Part shown: positions 34,871 to 44,796 of the stretch, one piece after another
How the letters are laid out: each line of letters opens with the position of its first letter
Numbering within the stretch: the stretch's first letter is position 1
Origin: Poa pratensis
Lineage: Eukaryota; Streptophyta; Magnoliopsida; Poales; Poaceae
Direction of reading: 5' to 3'
DNA length: 64,000 nucleotides
Assembly: GCA_947311845.1 (NCBI GenBank)
Contig: CAMZMU010000060.1
Span: 3,294,488-3,358,487, forward strand
The notes under the pieces: generated by a model
What the model was told of the DNA's origin: nothing
Database searches by the model: none
The model's input: the letters and a program-made list of their open reading frames with translations, nothing else
Made by a program: the position numbers and the translations under genes

Positions 34871-36042
34871 TCACTCAAGTAATAGAGGGCGTTGTATGCT
34901 TTGTGCGTGTCCCTCCTCCCTGCGTTCGACTACCAGTACAGTACTTACCACCCTGTTAGTTGCGGAGACATATAGGTATAGTGGCTCTCGTTCCCTGGTG
35001 CGACGAGGATTGGAGGGCTTGAGGACTCGCTTTAGGTCCGCGAAGGCTGCTTCGGCTTCTGGTGTCCACTCGAATTTGTCTGCTTTCTTCATTAGTCGAT
35101 AGAACGGGAGTGCTTTTTGCCTAGTTTGCTGATGAATCGACTGAGTGCTGCCACTCGACCCGCTAACTTTTGCACGTCATGGAGCTTTGAAGGCCTTTGC
35201 ATCGTCAAGATGGCCTGTATTTTCTGGGTCCGCCTCGATTCCACGAGCCGAGACTAGGTACCCCAGGAGCTGCCCGGCTGGCACGCCGAACGTGCACTTC
35301 TTCGGGTTGAGCTTGATGTGGAAGCGTTTGAGGTTTGCGAACGTCTCTCGCAAGTCATCGAGTAGTATGTTTTCCTCCCTTGTTGTGATGACGATGTCAT
35401 CTACGTAGACCTGGACGTTTCGCCCAATTTGCTTCTTGAGGCAGTCTTGCATCATGCGCTGGTAGGTTGGACCTGCGTTCTTCAGCCCGAAAGGCATTGT
35501 TGTGTAGCAGTAGACCCCGAGTGGGGTTATGAACGCCATTTTCTCTTCATCCTCTTCCTTCATCCTTATCTGGTGGTAACTGAGTAAGCATCCAGGAAGA
35601 CAAGCGAGCGCACCGGCGGTGGAGTCAACAATCTGGTCGCTTCGAGGTAGTGGAAACTGATCCTTTGGACAACATTTATTGAGTGCTGTGAAATCTACGC
35701 ACATCCGAAGGATATCTGTGTGCTTCTTCTCTACAAGCACGGGGTTAGCCACCCATTGTGATTTCTTGATTTCTCTGATGAAACCTGCTGCGAGTAGTCT
35801 GTCGACCTCGGCTTCGACTGCGGTTCTTTTCGGGCCGGATATGCGGCGCATTGTTTGCTTGATTGGTTTGGCATCTGGAAATAATTAGAGAGAGTGCTCG
35901 GCGAATTCCCTGGGAATACCTGGCATGTCGGCTGGACACCACGCAAATATATCCCAGTTCTCACGGAGGAATTCGACGAGCGCGCTTTCCTATGCGATAG
36001 GCAGACTCGAAGAGACATTGACTGTCTTGGTCGGGTCAGTCG
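34871..36042 (-). pseudogene. Reverse transcriptase and first RNase H of element C
   Basis: The minus-strand frame 35851-35177 contains the RT: AAGFIREIKKSQWVANPVLV, then MCVDFTALNKCCPKDQFPLP, MPFGLKNAGPTYQRMM and the catalytic YVDDIVI. LGYLVSARGIEADPEN closes it. The segment that should hold the first catalytic Asp (usually DAYSGYHQI) instead reads CLPGCLLSYHQI, because a gain of one base and a loss of one base put about ten codons out of frame. The first RNase H begins at 35092 with FEWTPEAEAAFADLKRV, in another frame. Upstream (36042-35852) is the connection from protease to RT (ALSLIISRCQTNQANNA-like in a shifted frame). The enzyme would copy the RNA into DNA; this copy is dead. Confidence 0.85.
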
Positions 36043-36050
36043 GGTGCACC

Positions 36051-37052
36051 TATATCTGGCCATCTCCAGCCCGGCCCGACTGGCCCGGCCCGGCCCGGCC
36101 CGAAAATACAGGGCCTGGGCCCGACGGGCCTGACCTGGGCCGGGCCTGGGCCTGGAAATTAGGCCCGAGCAGCCAGTTGGGCCGGGCCTGGGCTTCAGTT
36201 TTAGGTAGAAAAAAGCCCGGCCCGGCCCGACATTACTGAGTCATCCACTCCTCAGCCCAACATCCGCTCCTCAGCCCAACAAGGAAAGCCACAAACCCTA
36301 GTATATTACTCCTCACTCAGCGCTCGCCCGCACCCGCATCCACTCGCCATCCCCTCCCAGTCCCGTGTGACATGGCGGCGGCGAGCATAGCCAAACCCGC
36401 GGTCGCCGTCTCTTCTCACCTCGTCCAGCAGCGCTACTTCTTCCCCTCACTTCCTCTCTCGCTGGCGGCGCACCAGGCCAATGCTCACCTCTCCTCGTCC
36501 AGCGTTGACCAGCGGTGGCGAGAAGTTATGTCGATAGTATCTCCCAACTGCGCTCTCCTCCGTGCTTCGTCGCTCACGGCAGCTGTGCGCATCTAGCGAG
36601 TTTCAATCTCCAACGGCGCTCTCTCCGTGCTGCGCCTGTGCGGCCGTGCCCCGTCCTGATCTGTTTTTTTTTAATCTACTTCTCTAAGTATGTGGCTGCG
36701 CTGTGCAGCTGTGCTAGATGGATGGAAATTCCGTCACGGAAGCTAGTGCTCAATGTGTGTATTTTTTGTGCTTCGAATTCCTAGATGTATGGATGCGTGG
36801 CTAATGGATGTGTGTATTTTGCGTGTATTTTTTTCTGTTTTTGATTTTTCTCTCGCAAGAAATAGATGAACACTGCCCGTCGTCAAAATGGTCGGGCCTC
36901 TGGCCGGGCTTTCGGGCCTTCGGGCTTTGCCTCGGGCCGGGCCCGGGCTTAGATTTTACAAACATGTCGGGCCTGGGCCGGGCCTGGGCTGATATCTGGA
37001 CGTCGGGCTTTTTGCGGCCCGGCCCGAAGCCGGCGGCCCATGGCCAGGTATA
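36051..37052. mobile_element. hAT-like DNA transposon (about 1 kb) with GGGCC-rich subterminal repeats
   Basis: The inverted ends are TATATCTGGCCAT (left) and its near-perfect complement ATGGCCAGGTATA (right). They are flanked by GGTGCACC (36043-36050) and GGTGCAAC (37053-37060), an 8-base duplication with one mismatch, the size made by hAT transposases. Both ends are packed with GGCCCGGCCC and GGGCCTGGGCC repeats (36066-36230 and 36896-37030), likely transposase-binding repeats. There is no transposase gene, so it is non-autonomous. It interrupts the C polyprotein between protease and reverse transcriptase. Confidence 0.65.
36372..36596 (+). CDS. Small frame inside the hAT-like element, possible captured exon
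   Basis: The 74-codon frame starts MAAASIAKPAVAVSSHL and is rich in Ser, Ala and Leu with few acidic residues, the look of a chloroplast transit peptide. GC-rich leader-like DNA precedes it (CATCCACTCGCCATCCCCTCC). It could be a captured first exon of a host gene or a remnant of an autonomous parent. I do not recognise the parent, and expression is unproven. Confidence 0.3.
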   Translation: MAAASIAKPAVAVSSHLVQQRYFFPSLPLSLAAHQANAHLSSSSVDQRWREVMSIVSPNCALLRASSLTAAVRI

Positions 37053-37060
37053 GGTGCAAC

Positions 37061-37660
37061 TGATGCGACCTTGTGTCATTGGTGGCATTGAATTCTCTGT
37101 CGACTGCCACCTTCTTGTGCTCCGGCATAAGTGTCCGATCGTTGGAGACCGCTAGATTGGCGAGTGTTGCTTCCGTGCCGAACATCTCAGAGATTTTGCT
37201 AAACTCTTGGTCGCAAGAATTGGACTTTTGGAAGTTTCCTTTGATGTGATTACTCCTTTTGGTCCAGGCATCTTCAGACCGCCATGAATCGAGCGAACGT
37301 CGGCATCCAAGTATGGCGTGGTATTGTGACTTCCAGTCGACAACTTCGAACTCAATCAACTCCATCCTGAAGTGGTTCTTGTCCCCGAACGTTACGTCGA
37401 GTTGTATGGTGCCTCTGGGCTTATTGTTTTGCCTGGGACGATACGTGAAAGGTATTTGATGATCTTGGCAGGTTTTCGACTGACCTGTTCATTTTGCGAA
37501 GCGTATCTGCGAAGATGATGTTTATACGCTGCCACCATCCATGAAGACCTTGGGACATGGCGTAGCCTCCAATTTGTGCGTCGAGTTACCAGAGCAGAGT
37601 GCCTGGACGCATGACCGATGGTGGGTGGTCCTCTCTGCTGAAGCTTATTGCAGTTTCGGA
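37061..37660 (-). pseudogene. Protease region of element C
   Basis: On the minus strand MELIEFEVVDWKSQYHAILG (37365 onward) is the C-terminal part of the gypsy aspartic protease with the usual YHAILGR-type ending, followed by a shifted MKMPGPKG-like frame (37275). Upstream, in other frames, FMDGGSXINI-like wording near 37540 suggests the active-site region, but I cannot confirm the catalytic DTG/DSG. The protease would cut the Gag-Pol polyprotein. Confidence 0.55.
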
Positions 37661-39325
37661 TCCCTTCAAGAATTCATTACGGCAGGAGGTGACATGACCG
37701 CCATATTTACTTGTCGAGTGCGAAGTTTTTGCTCCATGTTGGAAGGGCGACCTTTCTGTATCATGTACATCTGCCCTTGGGGCGGAGGGTACTGAGGTTC
37801 GTCCACCCGAGGTACGGGTTGTATGGCACCCGCGATATTTCCGCCTGCAGCAGGTTGTGGTGGTGGAGGTGGTGCCATCATGACGGGCACATTGTTTGGC
37901 TGAGGCACAGGTGCAGGTGTGGGTGCGTGTGCGGCTGTTGCCTTTCTGAGTTGCACGTATTCAGACGCTAGTTGGTCGAATTCTCCGCAGTTTCTGATCG
38001 TGTGATTGGAGCGAATTTTCCATCTTCCCCTTGTACAGGTGGAATCTGCAATCAGCATCCATCTTGTCATCGAATGGTCGCTCGTTTTGTGCGCCGGAGC
38101 GTGACTTGCGCCAATCTCTCTTCTTGTAGCTGTCAATGCGTTGGTTGCGGTCTCGACTCTCCCGACGATCATCTCGACTGTCCCGGCGATCATCTCGACT
38201 GTCCCGGCGATCTTCTGACCGTCGGTCGCTTCTGTCTTGGTCATTGCGGGGTGTGGAGAACCCAGCCGCCATGAATTCGGGTATGTCGTCGTCGTAGTGA
38301 CGTTTTGAACGTTTGCGCCTCCGGTCGTCTCTGTATGAGTCCCTACGGCTTCGACTGCCGCTTTCATGATTGTCACGGGGTGGGGACCCGCGTGTGGTGC
38401 ACGCCATGTCTTCTCCGTCTGCCCACTCAGTCACGATCTTTACGAGGTTAGCCACAGAGGTTGGCTTTTGGCGACCAAGTGCTTCTTTGAAGTCTCGCCT
38501 GGCGAGGCCCATGATGAAAGCATCCATGGTCATATCTTCTGAAATTACTCCAACCGAGTTGCGTATCTCTGTCCATCGTCGGATGTATGACCTCAACGCT
38601 TCGTCTAACCGTTGAACGCAGGCTCGCAGCTCTTCGAACGTTTTTTGGTCGCTCACATGGAGGCTCGAAGTTTTTGATGAAGTCCGCGCGGAAGTGATCC
38701 CACGAGTTGTATGTTGATGGAGGTAGAGGCTTGAGCCAATCGCGGGCTGTGCCTTCGAGCATGAGTCATATGAATTGCATGGCTGTGATGTTCGTGCCTC
38801 GCTGGCACGCGACAGCCAGTCTGTAGTCCTCCAGCCATCCTGAAGGTTCCTGTCGACCCGTGTATTTGGTTGTTCAGATGTGAGTTTGAACCCTTTGGGC
38901 ATCCGTGTCTCGCGGACCCGTCGGGTGAAGCACAGAGCTCCGTGTGGCTTAGGCTCCTGATCGGAGTACGAGTCGCTACTATAAGATCTGCGTGATCTGC
39001 TCCTGGACCTGCGCCGACGTGAGCCGCTTCTTTCCTTCGAGTGGTGACAGCGACCACTGTGATTATGTTCTTCATGATGCATGTCTACTATGGCACGGTC
39101 TCGACTCCCTCCTGGAGTTTTTGGGATTTGGCGTATGGCCTTCGCCGCTAAGGCGAGTGATTTGATATGTTGGCGATGTAATTTTGCATTAGGATCATCC
39201 GCTGGAGGCTTGATTGCCTCTAGTATGCTGCAGCAGTAAATAGGGCACCCGCAGCTGTTTTGGGTACTGGCACTCCCTGCTCGTCGAATGTCATGAAAGA
39301 GTGGCCTAAGTTGCGGTAAGTGCAG
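37661..39325 (-). pseudogene. Gag of element C, central and C-terminal part
   Basis: From right to left the minus strand carries an Arg/Ser-rich stretch (GSRRRRSRSRSRRSYSSDS). Next comes CFTRRVRETRMPKGFKL, and the capsid-like core MLEGTARDWLKPLPPSTYNS with FRADFIKNFEPP. RNSVGVISEDMTMDAFIMGL, a second basic repeat (RRDSRDDRRDSRDDRRESRD) and a cysteine-histidine stretch (CRFHLYKGK, HTIRNCGEF) follow. The Gln/Pro-rich tail is PPPPPQPAAGG. Frames change several times (near 38760, 38630 and 38030). It would form the virus-like particle and bind RNA. Solo LTR E separates it from the N-terminal part at 51382-52583. Confidence 0.75.
38148..38222 (-). repeat. 24-base tandem repeat coding RRDSRDD in Gag of C
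   Basis: CGATCATCTCGACTGTCCCGG is repeated two to three times on the plus strand. On the minus strand it encodes Arg-Asp-Ser-Arg-Asp-Asp-Arg, an RD/RS-like basic-acidic repeat beside the nucleic-acid-binding region. Confidence 0.75.
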
Positions 39326-40125
39326 CCCTATGATAACCCACAAGTATAGGGGATCGTGTGTAGCCTTTTCGATAAGTAAGAGTGTCGAACCCAACGAGGA
39401 GCTAAAGGTAGGATAAGTATTCTCTCAAGTTCTATCAACCACTGATACAACTACGCACACTAAATGTTTACTTTATCTAGGAAATAATACTAGAGTAACA
39501 ATACGGTCATGAGAGATAGCTTTGCGAGATAATAAATACAAAAAAGTAAATGTTAGTGCTGCAGCAATAAAGTACACTAAGTAATCATAAACTAACAGTA
39601 CCATGATTTGTCCAAGATTAATTACCGAATATAACGGGTTCATTGTGTTCGATGCAGTTTTCTATGTGGGAGAGGCTAAATATACATGCACTCCACTACT
39701 TGGGATTACAAGTACTATATGATTAGATTGTTAGAAAGCATCCGCGAATACTAACAATGTATTAAGGTTTCCCCAACCATAGCCTTAAGTTTAAGGTCCT
39801 CTTACTCCCATACGTGTAACTAGCCGGTTCGTGCCCTTAGGTTTCTGTCACTCCGGCAGGACTCCCCCATTCGTTTACAAATACTACCAACCCCGTGATG
39901 TTTGATCCATGCACGCACAAGTATAATGGACACCAAAGGACAGTACCATATCAACATACAACTCTAATGAACCAAAGACATTCAACCAAGCAATCAAAAG
40001 ACAAATAAACTACGCAAACATGACATAGATCATAGGATAAATATTATAGCATCAAACACCATGTTTACATAGGACGGTACAGAGGTTTGTGGGAGGATGA
40101 ACCACTGAATACAAGGAGGAGTTGG

Positions 40126-42499
40126 TGAAAGTGCATGGTTGCCCCGATGTGTGGTTTTGGTAATTAATGACAATCCTTATGGACTAATGTTTACATTGAG
40201 ATATTCTTATAGATCTTGTCCATTGGAGTTCATGTGTTGGACTCTTGAAGATGACATGATGACCAATGCTCTATTTAAAGGTTTATATGAAGAATGGTCA
40301 TGTGTAGAAGAAAAGGAGACATGAAGACGGAGCTTAGCGAGGCTCTCCCATAATTGAGTATGGGGGAGCATTTGGAGAAGTCTCATCAAGCATGTGCTAG
40401 CAAGCGCAATCAAGAAAGGTGGTCCACTTGAAGAGATCAAGATCGTCATCATCTAGCTCAAGTGGAATGCGCAAGGCAAAGGTATGATCTTGATAGGTTT
40501 TCTATTTTACCGGTCTCGTGTTGTGGGAGACCGGGTTATAGGATAGACGGCGTACTATCAAGAGGGTTCTCAAGTGAGTAACTTGATCGCATATTGTGGA
40601 GAGCTCATACCGTTGCATACTTGGCATTTCATCTTTCTTGGTTCTTATGTTGCTCTTCTCCTTGTTGCGTTTTGGTACTTGTCGTGATCTTCATGACAAG
40701 CCCGAGTTCTTCGAAAACGGATTTCATATGGAAAACTAGTTGCGTTTTCGTGTTGAAAATATTATCGGTTCTTTCCCGAGGAGAGTTCCACACCTCCCCA
40801 TGTGTGTCAACTTGACTCTATTTATGATTTATAATATTTCCTCTTTGGATGGAAAGTACTCGTTGTTATCTTTCTAACAAAGTTGGTTTCGTTGCGTTTG
40901 GAATTTTATTGGAGAAGATATGATTTTCGAAGTGTTTTTCCTGCTCAGCCAGCTGCCAGCCCGGCCCAGGCCGGCTGCCTGGCCGGCAGCGTCGGGTGCC
41001 TGGCCGGCCACCAGCCCGGCCCAGGCTGGCTGCCAGGCCGGCCGGCGCGCTGGCTGCTTTTTCCTCTCCCGTTCTTTTTTCTTTTCCCTGGCCGGCTGTC
41101 CCACTTGCTCCTTGGCCCATGCATGTGCTGCCCATGCATGCTGCATGCATGCATGCCTCGTGCGTGGCTGATGTGCAGCTCGCACAGCACAGGCAGGCCG
41201 CAGCTAGCTCGTGCGCCTCGCGCTGCTTCGTGCGTTGACCGGCCCGCTCGTTCGCCAGCCTCTGCGTCGCGTCGGTCGGTCGCTCGTTTTCCACCGCGCT
41301 GCCTTCGCTCGTTTCTCTGCTCTCTGATTCGCTCGCTCGTTTTTATTTCCCGCTGTCCCGTTTCGTCCGCTCGCTGCTTTGCTGGCCGGGCCAGGCCGGT
41401 GTCCTGGCCGGGGTCTCTGGCAGGTGTCCGGTCTGTGGACCGGCCCTGGCCGGCTCCCAGGCCGGGCCACTTGACCAGTTCGTCTGGCTCCTTTTTTCAG
41501 GCAACGGTCATATTTTCCACAGTACACATAAATAGCACCTTCTTCCCCAACAGTTTTTCAGTGACAATATTTGAGCAAGCTTTTCTCTCCTCTCTCTCTC
41601 TCTCCTCCATTGTTGCTTTGTGAAAAGCTTGCCTTTCCTCTCAATCCCTCCGATGATTCTTGCTCATATTTGAGGGAAAGTGAGAGGTGATCTTGATCTA
41701 CGGTTTCACCGATCGATTCCTCCTCTAAGTGAGGGGAACCTATTAGATCTTGGTCTTGGAGTTCCATTTGTTGTGTTCTTCGGTGTTCTTCCTCTCTTCT
41801 CCCCCATAAGCATTAGTTGCTTGTGGTGGGATTTGGGAGTGAAGGATTTGAGTACTTGTGCTCTTGCCTTTGCATTTGGTGCATCGGTGTGCTCTCCACG
41901 AGGATTCGTGGAAATTGAAAGCTTGTGAACTTGTTACTCTTGGGTCTTCGGTCCCCTAGACGTCTTTGTGGTGGTTGGACCTTTGTGGTCACTTGTAAGC
42001 CGTTCGGGAGCCCCCAATCCCATTGTGGGTTGTGCCTCGGATTGTTGTTGAAAGGCTCCGGATTCCGCCTCGAAGGAATACCGATAGTGGAAGGTGAACC
42101 AAACCTTTGTGGTGCGGTTCATCGGAGAAGAGGGTGAAACCTTTGTGGTTGTTGAACCGTTGTGTCGGTTCACACCTCTCCAACGAGACGTACTCCCTTT
42201 CAAGGAGGAACTCGGGAATACATCCTCGTCTCCGCGTGCTTCGGTTATTTCTATACCCGAGCTTTACTTATGCACTTTACATTGTGATAGCCTTCGTGCT
42301 TGAAGTATTCTATTGCTATCACCTTGTTGCTTGTCTTGCTTAGCATAAGTTGTTGGTGCACATAGGTGAGCCTAGTTTATTTAGGTTGTTGGCTTGTTAA
42401 TTTAAACACCTAGTTTTATTCCGCAATTAGCAAGCCTAAACCGGAAAAGTTTTAATCGCCTATTCACCCCCCCCTCTAGGCGACATCATTGTCCTTTCA
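40126..42499 (+). mobile_element. 5' LTR of element D
   Basis: It begins TGAAAGTGCATGG and ends CATTGTCCTTTCA. A GGCCGG-rich palindromic block lies at 40955-41060, GCATGCATG repeats at 41110-41155, a TATA-like ATAAATAG at 41528-41535 and a CT-rich leader at 41585-41610. It keeps a 36-base segment (between two AAACCTTTGTGGT copies at 42101 and 42137) that the 3' LTR lacks. Confidence 0.9.
41528..41535 (+). promoter_or_regulatory. Likely TATA box of the D 5' LTR
   Basis: ATAAATAG is followed after about 50 bases by a CT microsatellite leader. The same site is at 49814-49821 in the 3' LTR. It would start the genomic RNA. Confidence 0.45.
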
Positions 42500-42513
42500 A
42501 TTGGTATCAGAGC
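42500..42513 (+). promoter_or_regulatory. Primer binding site of element D (initiator tRNA-Met)
   Basis: ATTGGTATCAGAGC directly after the LTR end is the usual copia primer site. Confidence 0.9.
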
Positions 42514-42554
42514 CTGGGCTCTCTTTTTGGGCTTTACCGCCTAGAGAGTAAAAG

Positions 42555-44796
42555 ATGTCGTTTAGGGAATTAGTGCACGATCCCACTTTCATATTCGATG
42601 GCACAAATTATGATGTTTGGAAAATTCGCATGCTTAATCTTTTTAGGGCCATGGGTCCAAATTATATTAAGAGGATTGTGGATGTGGGTTTTTCTCCTCC
42701 AAAGGATTCTCAAGAATTATCTTTAGAGGATGAGGAAAACTCTCATCTCGAGACTCTAGTTTCTAATGGTCTTATATGTGTTTTGAGCGATGTAGTTCTT
42801 GCGTCAATCATGCCTTTTCGGAACGCTCATGAGCTTTGGACCAAGCTTCAAGATATATATGAAGTGTCCAAAATTATTGAGGATGATTGTTCTCCTTCCA
42901 CTTCCGGCCGTGATGAGTTCACAACTTCCACTTCACCAACATGTGATTTGTCACAAGGTAATGATATGGTGAGTGGTGATAGAAATTGCATTGGTGATGG
43001 TGAACTTACTATTGATTATACTTCTTCTCTATCACATTGCAATGTTCTATCTTTGGACTTAAACTCTTCTAGCACTCCAAATGTCATACATGCTAGAGTT
43101 GATAGTCCTTGCATATCATGTAATAGTTGTTTAACTAAATCTCATGATGATATGCTTCTATGTCTTGTTGCCATGAAAACAATGCTTCCATATCCTCTAG
43201 TACTTGCATGACTAACAATGTAGAGGAATCCCAACATTTGTTGGAACAAGACATGGACCTAAATGGTGCTTCAAGTTATTCTTCATCTCTTCTTCTTAAT
43301 CATGTTTGCCTTATGGCTAAGGATTCCGAGGTGTCTCCCACCTCAAATCCAAATTGTGATGATGAGGATGAGGATTCTCATGAAGAAGGTTTTGATTTTG
43401 AATCCTTAACCAAGATGGGTGAGATGGTACTTGGTGCTCTCCCCAAAGGTAGTAAAGCTATCCCTCCTCTATGTGAAATCATTGATTATGTTCTAAGAGT
43501 AGGGAATTTATTGAGGATTTGGAAAGTCAATTTGATGAGAAATGTCAAATTGAGAGATGACTCTATTACTATAGCTTCCTTGAAAGCTTCTCTTGAAGAA
43601 GAAGAAGAGCTTAGGTCTCTTGAAGAGAGACTTGAATCTCTTGATGAGTCTAATGATCTTATTATTGCTAAAATCATTAAGGAAAGAGATCATGCCCTTG
43701 CTAAATATAAAGTGCTTAAAAAGGAAAAAGTTGAATTTGGTGTTGGCAATGCTAGACTAAGTGAGGACATAGAGAGACTTGACAAAGCTCACAAGGCTTT
43801 AGAAAGTGAACACTCTCTCCTTATCAAGTCTCATGATCAACTCCAAACTCAACTATCTAAGAATGATAGCTTGCCAAATTGTCTTCTTCCATTTCTAATA
43901 TTAATGATGCTTGTGCTACTAACTCCACTTCTTGTGAAGCATCTATTTTGAAGGAGAATGTTGAGCTAAGGGCTCAACTTGAGTTGCTATCTAGCAAGTA
44001 TGGGAAATTGGAAGAAAGTCATGAAAAGCTTTCTAGCTCTAATGATGATCTTCTAGCATCCCATGCTAGGCTAAAGTTAGCTCATGAGGCTATTATACAA
44101 AGGTAACATCTTGTGAGCCTCATGTGGACAATGGCACAACTTCTACTAAAATGCTTTATTGCCATGTGCTAGTCCTAGTGATTCATCCACTCACATTGCT
44201 ACATCTTGTGATGAATTACTTTCATTGCCTTGTTGCTCTAACAATGAAGCTTCTACTTCCTCTAGTGTTTTTGTTGATACTAACCATGTAGAGGAACTAA
44301 ATGAGCTCAAGGCCCAAGTCACTTCTTTGAAGAAAGACTTGGAAAAGCGTCATGTTGGGAAGTCCACACTTGACAATATGTTGAGTGTTCAAAGACGCCC
44401 CAATGACAAGAGTGGACTTGGATTCAACTCCAATAACAAGAACAAGTCCAAGTCAACAAGAAGAACAAGGGCCAAGAACAAGTTAAAGATTCGGCCAAGA
44501 TTGTTTGCTTCAAGTGCAAAGTTGAAGGGCACCATGTTAGATCTTGCCCTTTGAAGAAGAAGGCTCTTAGTGAGAAGCAACAAGGGAAGAAGCCTCAAGT
44601 TCCTCAAGTTGAAGAACAACCTCTTCCCAAGAAGAATCAAGCTACCTCCTCAAGTCAAGATTCCAACCAAGAAGAGAGGAGGAAGTCGATGTTGCTACCT
44701 ATGCCGTGAGAAGGGTCACCTTGCTTCTTCATGCACAAATGGTACCTTATCCAACCCCATTATATTGATGATGTTATTCTCTTCGGAAGGATAAGG
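42555..44796 (+). pseudogene. Gag of element D, frameshifted
   Basis: The ATG at 42555 starts a frame with FDGTNYDVWKIRM and NAHELWTKLQDIYEVS, the copia Gag N-terminal domain (UBN2/DUF4219-like). A Ser-rich, low-complexity part (42890-43320) follows, then a long coiled coil (SLEERLESLDESNDLIIAK, EDIERLDKAHKALESEHSLL). Two zinc knuckles come last: CFKCKVEGHHVRSC at about 44508 and CYLCREKGHLASSC at about 44692, both C-x2-C-x4-H-x4-C. Frames change near 43200, 43900, 44110 and 44560. It would form the particle and bind RNA. The large size and coiled coil fit a Sirevirus-type Gag. No pol frame follows. Confidence 0.8.

Noticed and set aside
36045..36048. TGCA as a 4-base target duplication for the element at 36051-37052
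   Set aside because: An 8-base reading (GGTGCACC/GGTGCAAC) with one mismatch fits a known superfamily better, although TGCA alone remains possible.
40866..41623. Long overlapping frames on both strands in the GC-rich part of the D LTR (also at 49153-49906)
   Set aside because: They are low-complexity, overlap in several frames, are present in both LTRs, and match no domain. GC-rich repeats explain the lack of stops.
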